From: Aquabacterium sp. A7-Y
Lineage (GTDB): Bacteria > Pseudomonadota > Gammaproteobacteria > Burkholderiales > Burkholderiaceae_C
Reading direction: 5' to 3'
DNA: 64,000 bases
Assembly (NCBI RefSeq): GCF_026153205.1
Contig: NZ_JAPFBW010000003.1
Location: forward strand, 62,001-126,000
The notes beneath the pieces were generated by a model, which saw only the letters and a list, made by a program, of their open reading frames with translations, was not told the DNA's origin and did not search any database. A program made the position numbers and the translations under genes. This document shows positions 1 through 8,022 of the stretch, one piece after another (position 1 is the stretch's first letter; each line of letters opens with the position of its first letter).

Positions 1-287
1 CGCTTCCACGGTTCGCCGTCGGCGATGATCATGCTGCCGCCGGCCAGGGGTTCGAACAGGGCTGCCAGATCGCTGCGCCCGAAGCGCGCGTCATGGAAGA
101 CCGTCTGCAGATGCTCGGGGTGATACACCAGCCCGACGGACAGCCCCAGGCCGAGCGGCAGGCGGACCACGCTGCCGTACTCGCGGCGACAACGCAGCAG
201 CAGTTCGAGCGGGCGGTCCCGGAACTCCGAGAAACAGCCGAGCAGGGCATGGCCGGCAGGGCCCGGCGCGAAACGAGAGGTGGACAT
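1..287 (-). CDS. Cytochrome P450, N-terminal part (cut by window edge)
   Basis: Reading leftward from an ATG at 287, with a GGGAG ribosome site just upstream, the 95 visible residues match the beginning of a bacterial class I cytochrome P450. They contain the opening PGPxGH-type segment, a hydrophobic strand, HPEHLQTVF-like residues, an RFGRSDL segment and the IADGEPWKR motif that precedes helix C (usually DGExWKRxR). The haem-binding cysteine and the I-helix threonine lie outside the window, so activity cannot be judged. It follows the DUF1330 gene on the same strand with 68 bases between them and points away from the biosynthetic operon at 1018. By family it would hydroxylate or couple a substrate using external ferredoxin; here it is probably a tailoring enzyme of the adjacent cluster (inference). 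Confidence 0.8.
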   Translation of the reverse strand, partial: MSTSRFAPGPAGHALLGCFSEFRDRPLELLLRCRREYGSVVRLPLGLGLSVGLVYHPEHLQTVFHDARFGRSDLAALFEPLAGGSMIIADGEPWK

Positions 288-355
288 GGAGGCTCCCGGT
301 GATGTGAAGCGGGTCCGGCCGGGACGGTGACAAGCGCACCGTCCCGGGGTGGCGA

Positions 356-853
356 TCAGGCCGCGTTGCCGGCGGGCTGCAGCAGTGCCACGGCAAAGGC
401 GCCGCCGAAGACGGCCGAGGAGTCGGCGGTGCGGCCTCGGTAGTCCGGGTCTTCCATCAAGGCCTGCAGCGTCTTCGGCTCGGGAAATTCGATCAGCTCG
501 AAACCGTCGAACTGCCAGTCGCCGCTGCGCGCCGTGGTGCCGCTCAGCAGCACCCGGCCGCCGTGCTTCTGCAGCGCCGGCTCGCGGTCGCCGACGTAGC
601 GCTTGAGCGCCTGGGTGTCGGCCTTCCCGCTCTTGAACTGGAACACCACCAGCACCTGAGCGCGTCCCGGCTGGGCGCCGCGGTCGAGGTCGGACGCGGC
701 CACCTCCACCGCCAGGCTGCCGGCTTCCCCGGCAGCGTCGTTCAAGGCGACCTGCCGCCAGGGCATCTGGCCCATCACAACCTGCGCCACCTGCGCTGCG
801 AACCGGGGGGTGCCGGCGACGCGACCCGCTTCTTTGGACACGGTGATGTACAT
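356..853 (-). CDS. DUF1330 domain protein
   Basis: This 165-residue protein has a C-terminal half typical of DUF1330, a small dimeric alpha/beta-barrel (ferredoxin-like) fold. Visible landmarks are a VLVVFQFK strand, the YVGDREPALQKHGG helix, and FDGFELIEFPEP followed by an ED-PDYRGR segment. I chose the ATG at 853 because GGAGG lies nine bases upstream; the open frame extends to 982 but that part looks non-coding. The N-terminal 65 residues resemble no domain I know. The gene shares a strand with the P450 at the window edge and is divergent from the exporter operon at 1018. Members of this fold often sit in biosynthetic or catabolic clusters as small cyclase or monooxygenase-like proteins, but no reaction can be assigned. 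Confidence 0.75.
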   Translation of the reverse strand: MYITVSKEAGRVAGTPRFAAQVAQVVMGQMPWRQVALNDAAGEAGSLAVEVAASDLDRGAQPGRAQVLVVFQFKSGKADTQALKRYVGDREPALQKHGGRVLLSGTTARSGDWQFDGFELIEFPEPKTLQALMEDPDYRGRTADSSAVFGGAFAVALLQPAGNAA

Positions 854-883
854 GTGGAGTTCCTCCGAGTGGTGTTGAAGAGC

Positions 884-901
884 CGGCATGCTGGCATGCC
901 G
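884..901. promoter_or_regulatory. Perfect inverted repeat in divergent intergenic region
   Basis: CGGCATGC and GCATGCCG form a perfect 8-base inverted repeat with a two-base centre. It lies between the start of the DUF1330 gene (853) and the rightward promoter at 944. The location suits an operator for a dimeric regulator serving both directions, but no cognate regulator is known. Confidence 0.4.
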
Positions 902-943
902 CCGGCCGCTCATCAATGAAGACCACAAATAACACATGAACTG

Positions 944-972
944 TTGACGCGTTAATTGTTGACTCGTAGCAT
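944..972 (+). promoter_or_regulatory. Putative sigma-70 promoter of the biosynthetic operon
   Basis: TTGACG (944-949), a 17-base spacer and TAGCAT (967-972) form a good sigma-70 match 46 bases upstream of the exporter start. The decamer TGTTGACnCG occurs twice in direct orientation (942-951 and 957-966, one and a half helical turns apart). The first copy contains the -35 box and the second lies in the spacer, so a regulator could bind here. Inferred from sequence only. Confidence 0.5.
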
Positions 973-1017
973 TTGCCTCCATCGACGGCGCAGCCCGTCC
1001 TGATTGGGGAGTTCGAG

Positions 1018-3354
1018 ATGAAACACTCGTGGACCGACCGTCTGATCCGATGGCGGCTCCTGTTGGTGCTGCTGCTGCCGGTGCTCGCCGTCCTCGCGGC
1101 CCAGGGCGCCAGCCGCCTCGGCTTCAGCACCGACTACCGGGCCTACTTCTCCGACTCGAACCCGCAGCTGCTCGCTTTCGAGCAGATGCAGTCGACCTAC
1201 GACAAGTCGGACAATCTGATGATCGTGGTCGCGCCCCAGAGCGGCTCGGTGTTCGACGCGCAGGCCCTCGACGCGATGCGCTGGATCACCGAGCAGGCGT
1301 GGCAGACACCGTACTCGGTGCGGGTCGATTCCTATGTCAACTTCCAGCGCGCGGAGGCCGACGGCGACACCATCCATGTCGACCACCTGGTGCCTCCCGG
1401 GCAGGAGGTCGACGCCGGACGGGCCGCCGCGATCCGCGCCTACGCGCTGGCCGAGCCACAGCTGGTGGGCCGTCTGGTCTCGCGCGACGGCGCCGTGGCC
1501 GCCGTCAACGTCACCTACCAGCTGCCGGGCAAGAGTCCCTTCGAGAACGGCGAGATCGTCGGCTACGCCAGGAAGCTGCAGGCCCAGGTGGCCGAGCGCT
1601 ACCCCGGGCTGACCGTGCACCTGACCGGCATGGCGATGTACAACAACGCCTTCCTCGAGTCGGCCATGGGCGACAGCGCCCGCCTCATGCCCCTGATGTA
1701 CGGCGTGCTCGTGCTGATCGGCGTGGTCGTGCTCAGGAGCCTGCTCGCGACGGCTTGCGCGGTGGTCGTGGTCTACCTGAGCGTGGGCGCCGCCACCGGC
1801 ATCGCCGGCTGGCTGGGCATGAGCCTGACCAGCCTGTCGGCCTCGGCGCCGCTCGTGATCCTGACCATCTGCATCGCCGACTCGGTCCACATCCTGGCCG
1901 GCGTGCTGCGCCACATGCGGGAGGGCAAGGCGCGCCTGCAGGCGCTGTCGCTCGCGATGCAGGAGTCGGCCAAGCCGGTGGTGGTGACCAGCGTGCTGAA
2001 CGCCGCCGGTTTCCTGGCGCTGAACTTCAACGAGATGCCGCCGTTCCGCGACCTCGGCAATATCGTCGCGATCGGTATCGCCTGCGCGATGGTGCTCTCG
2101 CTCACGCTGCTGCCGGCCCTCGTCGCGCTGCTGCCGCTCAAGCCGCGCGGCCTCGGCCGGACTGGCTTCGGCGCCACCTTCCGCTCCTTCGGAGACTGGG
2201 TCGGGGCGCGTTCTAGCCTGGTGCTGTGGATGGCGGCGCCGGTGGCAGCGCTGCTGGTCGCGATGGTGGGTCGCAACGAGTTCAACGACCAGTACATCAA
2301 GTGGTTCGCGCCGGAGACCGCCTTCCGCCAGGCCAACGACTTCACGATGGCGCGGCTCACCGGGCTGTACTCGATCGAGTACTCGCTGCGCACCGACTCG
2401 CCCAACGGGGTCGCCAAGCCGGGCTTCCTGGCGGACGTGGACCGCTACGTCGCGTGGCTGCGCGAGCAACCCGAGGTGGTGCACGTGTCCTCGGTGACCG
2501 ATACCTTCAAACGCATCAACCGCAGCCTCAACGGCGAGGCCCCCGAGGCCTACCGCCTGCCCAGCGACGGCCAGGTGGCGGCGCAGAGCCTGCTGCTGTA
2601 CGAGATGTCGCTGCCTTACGGGCTGGACCTGAACAACCAGATCAACGTGCAGAAGAACGCCACGCGGGTGGTCGCGACGCTGCGTGACCTGAGCACCAGC
2701 GAGATGCTGGAGCTGGAGCGCCGCAGCATGGGCTGGCTCGCGGCCCATGCGCCGGAGGTCGACAGGAGCACGGCGGCGAGCACGACGCTGATGTTCGCCC
2801 ACATCGGCGAACGCAACATCCACGGCATGCTGACCGGCATGCTCTCGGTGGCGGTCTTCGTGAGCTTCTGCCTCACGCTGGTGTTCCGCTCGCTGCGCGT
2901 CGGGCTGCTCGCGATGGTCTTCAACATCCTGCCGATCGCGATGGCCTTCGGCGCCTGGGGCCTGGCGGTGGGGCAGCTCGGCTTCTCGGTGGCCATCGTT
3001 GCCTCGGTCACGCTCGGCATCGTGGTGGACGATACGGTGCACTTCCTCTATGCCGCCATCGACGCCATGCGCCAGCGCGGACTGACGCCGCGGGCCGCGG
3101 TGGCCCATGCCGCCGAAGCCACCGGCGGCGCCATCCTCTCGACCACCGTGATCCTGCTCAGCGGCTTCCTGGTGCTCGGCATGTCGTCCTTCGCGCTCAA
3201 CCGCGACATGGGCCTGATGACGGCGCTCACGCTGGCCATCGCGGCCCTGCTGGACCTGCTGCTGCTGCCCGCACTGATCATCAAACTCATGGAGAAGCGA
3301 CATGTCACGACCCAAGGTCTGCCTCACGTCTCTGCTGCTCTTGATCGCCGCTGA
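1018..3354 (+). CDS. MMPL/RND-superfamily exporter
   Basis: This 778-residue inner-membrane protein has the duplicated RND layout. A first membrane helix lies at about residues 12-30, followed by a large periplasmic loop, then five helices (from about 220). A second half repeats the pattern: a periplasmic loop, then a helix bundle beginning near 'GMLSVAVFVSFCL'. Each half has the charged helix motif, CIADSVHIL in the first and GIVVDDTVHFL in the second. These acidic residues carry protons in the family. The start at 1018 has GGGGAG six bases upstream and removes a poor 15-residue extension. The gene overlaps the LolA-like gene by 53 bases. MMPL proteins move lipids or hydrophobic metabolites across the inner membrane; position suggests export of the cluster product. 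Confidence 0.85.
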   Translation: MKHSWTDRLIRWRLLLVLLLPVLAVLAAQGASRLGFSTDYRAYFSDSNPQLLAFEQMQSTYDKSDNLMIVVAPQSGSVFDAQALDAMRWITEQAWQTPYSVRVDSYVNFQRAEADGDTIHVDHLVPPGQEVDAGRAAAIRAYALAEPQLVGRLVSRDGAVAAVNVTYQLPGKSPFENGEIVGYARKLQAQVAERYPGLTVHLTGMAMYNNAFLESAMGDSARLMPLMYGVLVLIGVVVLRSLLATACAVVVVYLSVGAATGIAGWLGMSLTSLSASAPLVILTICIADSVHILAGVLRHMREGKARLQALSLAMQESAKPVVVTSVLNAAGFLALNFNEMPPFRDLGNIVAIGIACAMVLSLTLLPALVALLPLKPRGLGRTGFGATFRSFGDWVGARSSLVLWMAAPVAALLVAMVGRNEFNDQYIKWFAPETAFRQANDFTMARLTGLYSIEYSLRTDSPNGVAKPGFLADVDRYVAWLREQPEVVHVSSVTDTFKRINRSLNGEAPEAYRLPSDGQVAAQSLLLYEMSLPYGLDLNNQINVQKNATRVVATLRDLSTSEMLELERRSMGWLAAHAPEVDRSTAASTTLMFAHIGERNIHGMLTGMLSVAVFVSFCLTLVFRSLRVGLLAMVFNILPIAMAFGAWGLAVGQLGFSVAIVASVTLGIVVDDTVHFLYAAIDAMRQRGLTPRAAVAHAAEATGGAILSTTVILLSGFLVLGMSSFALNRDMGLMTALTLAIAALLDLLLLPALIIKLMEKRHVTTQGLPHVSAALDRR

Positions 3355-4093
3355 GGCTCCGGCGACGGCAGCGACGCCCGAGGAACGCGGCTACCAGATC
3401 GCCGTTGAAGCCGACCGGCGCAACAGCGGCTGGGCCGACATGACGGCGCAGCTCACGATGACGCTGAAGAACGCCGCCGGCGAGGAGAGCCGGCGCTCGA
3501 TGCGGCTGAAGATGCTGGAGGTCACCGGCGAGGGCGACAAGAGCGTGGCCGTCTTCGACGAGCCGGTGGACGTGCGGGGCTCGGCACTGCTGTCGCATGC
3601 CCACACGGTACGGCCCGACGACCAGTGGCTCTACTTCCCGGCGATGAAACGCGTCAAGCGCATTGCGTCGACCAACAAGTCGGGGCCTTTCATGGGCAGC
3701 GAGTTCGCCTACGAGGACATGTCGGCCTGGGAGCTGGACAAGTTCAAGTACCGCATGGTGGGCGAGGACCGGATCGACGGCATGGAGGTCTACGTGCTCG
3801 AGCTGCTGCCGCAGTATGAGTACTCCGGCTACACCAAGCTCGTCACGCACCTGGACAAGCAGCACTACCGGCCGGTGAAGGTCGACTACTTCGACCGCAA
3901 GGGGGCGCTGCTCAAGACCCAGACCTACGCCGGCTACAAGCAGTACCGGGACAAGTTCTGGCGTGCCTCCGAGATGACCATGACGAACCACCAGACACGC
4001 AAGCAGACCGTGCTGACGTGGAGCAACTATGCCTTCGGCACCGGCGTGCCGGCGCGCGACTTCGACAAGGAAGCCCTGGAGAGACTGCACTGA
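3302..4093 (+). CDS. Outer-membrane lipoprotein-sorting (LolA-like) protein
   Basis: The 263-residue product starts with a Sec signal peptide (hydrophobic run at about residues 9-20, cleavage near ATAA). The rest is the LolA/LolB-like beta fold annotated as 'outer membrane lipoprotein-sorting protein'. Characteristic stretches are DDQWLYFPAMKRVKRI, GSEFAYEDM, YSGYTKLVTHLDK and YRPVKVDYFDRKG. Proteins of this family are commonly encoded directly after MMPL exporters, as here, where the start codon lies 53 bases inside the exporter gene. They are thought to carry the hydrophobic cargo through the periplasm. The overlap implies translational coupling and a joint export function. Confidence 0.85.
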   Translation: MSRPKVCLTSLLLLIAAEAPATAATPEERGYQIAVEADRRNSGWADMTAQLTMTLKNAAGEESRRSMRLKMLEVTGEGDKSVAVFDEPVDVRGSALLSHAHTVRPDDQWLYFPAMKRVKRIASTNKSGPFMGSEFAYEDMSAWELDKFKYRMVGEDRIDGMEVYVLELLPQYEYSGYTKLVTHLDKQHYRPVKVDYFDRKGALLKTQTYAGYKQYRDKFWRASEMTMTNHQTRKQTVLTWSNYAFGTGVPARDFDKEALERLH

Positions 4094-4175
4094 CACGAGA
4101 GCATGCCCCCGGGGCGGGGCGCCGCACTGGCTGACAACGAGACATTTCAACGACCCAGCGCAGGAAACAATCACC

Positions 4176-5291
4176 ATGGCCGAGTCCGCTGATTTCAAGT
4201 CCGAGTTCGACGACACGCTCGTCGAGGAGCTGGCCCGCCGCTTCTCGGCGGTCTCCCCCGGCTTCGATGCCGTGGCCTTCCGCGCGGCGGTCCCGCCGCT
4301 CGAGCCGCTGGCGATGAAGGTCCGGGTGCAGGCGATCAGCGCTGCGCTCGCCGGCCGGCTGCCGCCGGACTTTGCCCTCGCTCAGCAGACCCTGCGTGCT
4401 GCTTTCGGTCCGATCGACCGTGAGGGGCTGCCGGCCTTGCGTGGTTTCTGCGTCTGGGTCGCGCTGCAATATGTCGAGGACCACGGGCTGGAACACCTGG
4501 AAGAGGCCTTGGACGCGATCGAGGAGCTGACCTGCCGCTTCTCGGGCGAGTTCGCGATCCGCCCCTTTCTGCTGCGCGCGCCCGGGGCGGTGCTCGAACG
4601 GCTGTGGTCCTGGTGCAGCCATGCCAACGAACATGTCCGGCGCCTGGTGTCCGAAGGCACGCGTCCACGCCTGCCGTGGGCGTCGCGGCTGCCGCCCTTC
4701 GTGCAGGATCCGTCGCCGGTGCTCGCGCTGCTGGACCGGCTCATCGACGACCCCTCGGAGTATGTGCGCCGCTCGGTGGCGAACAACCTGAACGACATCT
4801 CCAAGGACCATCCCGACCGCGTGGTGGCCTGGCTCGACGAGCGACGGGCGACACGTGCCGGCTCGCCACACTTCGAGTGGATCGCGCGGCATGCCTGCCG
4901 CGGCCTGGTCAAGGCGGGCCACGCGGGCGCTCTGGCGCTGCTCGGCTGCTCGCCGCAGGCCAGCGTGCAGGTCCGCTCCTTCACGGTCTCGCCCGGCCAG
5001 ATCTCGGTAGGCGCCGGCGTCGCACTCCACTGCGAGCTGGTGTCGACCGGGGAGGGCGGCCAGAAGCTGGTGGTCGACTACGCGATCCACTTCCAGAAGC
5101 TCAGGGGCACCTCGCGGCGCGTCTTCAAGTGGACCGTCAGCCATGCCGACCCGGGCCAGGCGCTGCGACTCGCCCGCCGCCATCCGGTCGTGCCCGTCTC
5201 GGTGCGCCGCTACTACGGTGGTCTGCACGAGGTCGAGCTGCTGGTCAACGGCGCAACCGTCGCGCGCTCGTCCTTCCATCTCAAGCACTGA
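4176..5291 (+). CDS. AlkC-like DNA-base glycosylase with C-terminal Ig-like domain
   Basis: The 371-residue protein is built of helical HEAT-like repeats (about residues 50-260). Signatures of the AlkC/AlkD DNA alkylation repair superfamily are present: RRLVSEGTRPRLPW at 155-168 and SVANNLNDISKDHP at about 200-213. A beta-rich tail from about 262 to the end, beginning QVRSFTVSPGQISVGAG, matches the Ig-like domain of AlkC members. AlkC enzymes remove N3-methylated bases; relatives in antibiotic clusters (YtkR2 for yatakemycin, C10R5 for CC-1065) excise drug-DNA adducts as self-resistance. Located between the export genes and the biosynthetic enzymes in one direction and with short gaps, it is probably the producer's resistance enzyme. 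Housekeeping repair is the alternative; a second family member sits at 56785. Confidence 0.8.
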   Translation: MAESADFKSEFDDTLVEELARRFSAVSPGFDAVAFRAAVPPLEPLAMKVRVQAISAALAGRLPPDFALAQQTLRAAFGPIDREGLPALRGFCVWVALQYVEDHGLEHLEEALDAIEELTCRFSGEFAIRPFLLRAPGAVLERLWSWCSHANEHVRRLVSEGTRPRLPWASRLPPFVQDPSPVLALLDRLIDDPSEYVRRSVANNLNDISKDHPDRVVAWLDERRATRAGSPHFEWIARHACRGLVKAGHAGALALLGCSPQASVQVRSFTVSPGQISVGAGVALHCELVSTGEGGQKLVVDYAIHFQKLRGTSRRVFKWTVSHADPGQALRLARRHPVVPVSVRRYYGGLHEVELLVNGATVARSSFHLKH

Positions 5292-5365
5292 AGCGGCCGG
5301 CTTCCTTCGCAGGCGCTCATCGCTGTTCCGCGCCGCTGTCGGCGTGTCCGTCACAGGAGATCCGT

Positions 5366-6382
5366 GTGTATCCGATCCAGCTCCAGCGTGCCCTCTACGG
5401 CTTCCTCGAAAGTTCGCTGCTCTTCTGCGCCGCCCGCACCGGCGTGCTGGAGCAGCTCGCCGGCACCGAGGCGGTGCTGTCCGCCGACCTGCTCGGCGAG
5501 CGCTGCTCGCTCGACGTGCCGCGGCTGCGCCGGGTGCTGAATGCGCTGGCCGCGATGGGGGTGGTGGTCCGGGTGGGCGAGGGCTACACCCTGGCGGGCG
5601 AGCTGCGGCCGCATTTCGATGCCGCCTCACCGCAGTACGCGGGCGGCTTCATCCGCCATCTGTCGTCGCAGGTCTACGGCAAGGCGCCGCACCTGGCCGA
5701 GCTGCTGGCGCCTGCGGCAGCCGGGGCCGCAGCGCCCGCGGCGGTGGCCCCGACCGAGTTTTTCAGCTTCTACGAGGACGCCGAGCGCACCCGGGTGTTC
5801 CTCGAGGCGATGTGGAACCTCGGCATCGGTCCGGCCCGGGAGCTGGTCGACACGCCGCTGCTGGCGGGCTGCACCCGCCTGCTGGACCTGGGCGGCGGGC
5901 CGGGTGCCTTCGCGATCGCCGCCGCCGAGCGGCACGCCCGGCTCACGGCGACTGTGTTCGACCTGGCGCCGGTGCGTGCCGCCTTCGATGCCCGCGCCAC
6001 GTCCAGTCCGGCGGCGCCGCGCTTGGGTTTTGTCAGCGGCGACTTCTGGCGCGATCCCATCCCGTCGGCCGACGCGGTCGCGCTGGGCTACGTCTTGTCC
6101 GACTGGAAGGACGAGGACTGCCTCTTCCTGATGAAGAAGGTCTTCGTAGCCTTGCCGCCCGGTGGCCACCTCCTGATCCTGGAGAAGCTGCTCGACGAAG
6201 GCGCGGCCGGCCCGTACACCGCGGTCATGCTGGACATCTCGATGTTGCTCGAGACCGAAGGCCGGCACCGAACCGTCTCGCAGTACACCGAGATGCTGCA
6301 GCAGGCGGGCTATGAGCTCGCGGCGGTGCAGCGGTCCTCGGGCGAAAAGCATCTCATTGCCGGGCGCAAGCCCGTTCTGTAA
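5366..6382 (+). CDS. Class I SAM-dependent methyltransferase (O-methyltransferase-like)
   Basis: The 338-residue enzyme begins with GTG at 5366, five bases after AGGAGA. Residues 1-100 form the helical/winged-helix dimerisation domain of the hydroxyindole/plant-type O-methyltransferase family. The catalytic Rossmann domain follows, with motif I LDLGGGPGAFA at about 172-182, an acidic residue ending the second strand (TVFDLAPV), and the family segments LGYVLSDWKDEDC and GGHLLILEKLLDEG. It would transfer a methyl group from SAM to oxygen, carbon or nitrogen of the cluster intermediate. Because a HemN-like radical SAM protein lies in the same operon, a non-methylating role like that of C10Q in CC-1065 cyclopropanation is possible, though the sequence alone favours an ordinary methyltransferase. 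Confidence 0.85.
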   Translation: MYPIQLQRALYGFLESSLLFCAARTGVLEQLAGTEAVLSADLLGERCSLDVPRLRRVLNALAAMGVVVRVGEGYTLAGELRPHFDAASPQYAGGFIRHLSSQVYGKAPHLAELLAPAAAGAAAPAAVAPTEFFSFYEDAERTRVFLEAMWNLGIGPARELVDTPLLAGCTRLLDLGGGPGAFAIAAAERHARLTATVFDLAPVRAAFDARATSSPAAPRLGFVSGDFWRDPIPSADAVALGYVLSDWKDEDCLFLMKKVFVALPPGGHLLILEKLLDEGAAGPYTAVMLDISMLLETEGRHRTVSQYTEMLQQAGYELAAVQRSSGEKHLIAGRKPVL

Positions 6383-6435
6383 GCGGCAGGGACTGGAACC
6401 GGCCGTCGTCCATCAATAGCAATCAGGAGAAGACA

Positions 6436-8004
6436 ATGTCAGTCGAGCGTAGCCAATATGTGGTCATCGGCGCGGGCCCGGCAGGCTTGCAAATGGCGTA
6501 TCACCTGAAACAGGCGGGGCGCAGTTGCATCGTGCTGGAGGCCGGGCAGCAGGCCGGCGCCTTTTTCCTGCGCCACCCGCGCCACCGCAAGCTGATCTCC
6601 AGCAACAAGATCCACACCGGCTACGCCGACCCGGAGATCAACCTCCGCTGGGACTGGAACTCGCTGCTGGAGGAGGGCGACGACCGGCTGCTGTTCAGCA
6701 AGTTCAGCCAGAAGTACTTTCCGCCGGCCGACGCGATGCTCGACTACCTCGCCGCCTACGCCCGGAAACACGCGCTGCCGGTGCGCTACGACTGCCAGGT
6801 GCGGCGCATCGAGAGGGAAGGCGAGGACTACCTGCTCGACACCTCGCAGGGCCCGCTCGCCTGCCAGGTGCTGATCGTCGCCGCGGGAGTGCAGAAGGAC
6901 TACCTGCCGCCCATCGACGGCATCGAGCTGGCCGAGCACTACGTGCGCGCATCGGTGGCGGCGGACGACTACCGCGGCCAGCGGGTGCTGGTGATCGGCA
7001 AGGGGAACTCGGCCTTCGAAACGGCCGACAACCTGGTCGAGACGGCCTCGATGATCCACGTCGCCAGCCCGAACCCGCTGAAGATGGCCTGGTCGACGCA
7101 CTACGTGGGGCACCTGCGGGCCGTCAACAACAACCTGCTCGACACCTACCAGCTGAAGTCGCAGAACGCCATCATCGACGCGACCATCGAGAGCATCCGC
7201 CGCGTCGACGGCCGACTGCGCGCCACCTTCCGGTATGCGCACGCGCAAGACGAGGTGGAGTCCATCGACTACGACCGCATCATCGCCTGCACCGGCTTCG
7301 CGCTGGACACCCGGATGTTTGGCGCGAGCGCCATGCCGCGCCTCTGCATCAACGACCGCTTCCCCGAGCAGACCGAAGCCTGGGAGTCAACCAACCAGCG
7401 CAACATGTTTTTCGCCGGCACGCTGATGCAGATGCGCGACTTCAAGAAGCAGATGTCGGGTTTCATCCACGGCTTCCGCTACAACGTGCGCACGCTGCAC
7501 CGGCTGCTCGAAGAGCGCTTCCACCAGGTGGACTACCCGAGCGCGCCCGTCAAGCCCGGTCTGGACGGCGTGCAGCAGGCCATCCTGGCCCGCATCAACC
7601 GCACCTCGGCGCTGTGGCAGCAGCCGGGTTTCCTGTGCGACGTGGTGCTGCTCAAGGGCGGCGGGGCCTCGCGCGCCTACGTGGAGGAGCTGCCTTTCGA
7701 GGTCGCCGCGCAGCGCTATCAAGGCGCCTCCTACCTGACCGTCAGCCTCGAGTTCGGCGCTACCAAGTACGCCGATCCCTTCGCGGTGAGCCGCGTCGCC
7801 CGCGACAACCACATGGAAGCCAACCGCAGCAACTTCCTCCATCCGGTGGTCCGTCACTACGAGGACGGCGTGCTGCGCAGCGAGCACCACGTGATCGAGG
7901 ACCTCGCGGCGGAGTGGGTGGAACCCGAGCACACCGAGCCGCTGCGTCGCTATCTCGAGCAGGTGCTCGCGCCGCGGACGGAGCCGAGCCTGGTGGCAGC
8001 CTGA
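6436..8004 (+). CDS. FAD/NAD(P)-dependent monooxygenase-like oxidoreductase
   Basis: This 522-residue protein has two dinucleotide-binding sites: the FAD motif GAGPAG at residues 12-17 and a second Rossmann motif GKGNSAFE at 188-195. This spacing is typical of flavin-containing monooxygenases and FOXRED2-like proteins. The conserved IIACTGFALDTRMF segment near residue 290 is the usual ATG-type third motif. Roughly 150 C-terminal residues after the flavin core (from about 375) are not part of classical FMOs. It starts with ATG at 6436 after AGGAGA. N- or S-oxygenation of an intermediate is the likely reaction; substrate unknown. Spacing to neighbours is 53 and 18 bases, so it belongs to the operon. 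Confidence 0.8.
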   Translation: MSVERSQYVVIGAGPAGLQMAYHLKQAGRSCIVLEAGQQAGAFFLRHPRHRKLISSNKIHTGYADPEINLRWDWNSLLEEGDDRLLFSKFSQKYFPPADAMLDYLAAYARKHALPVRYDCQVRRIEREGEDYLLDTSQGPLACQVLIVAAGVQKDYLPPIDGIELAEHYVRASVAADDYRGQRVLVIGKGNSAFETADNLVETASMIHVASPNPLKMAWSTHYVGHLRAVNNNLLDTYQLKSQNAIIDATIESIRRVDGRLRATFRYAHAQDEVESIDYDRIIACTGFALDTRMFGASAMPRLCINDRFPEQTEAWESTNQRNMFFAGTLMQMRDFKKQMSGFIHGFRYNVRTLHRLLEERFHQVDYPSAPVKPGLDGVQQAILARINRTSALWQQPGFLCDVVLLKGGGASRAYVEELPFEVAAQRYQGASYLTVSLEFGATKYADPFAVSRVARDNHMEANRSNFLHPVVRHYEDGVLRSEHHVIEDLAAEWVEPEHTEPLRRYLEQVLAPRTEPSLVAA

Positions 8005-8022
8005 GGACGACAAGGAGCGGAC

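Noticed and set aside
952-3327. 791-codon open frame antisense to the MMPL exporter
   Set aside because: It is rich in Arg, His, Gln and Ala without domains and mirrors the codon bias of the sense gene.
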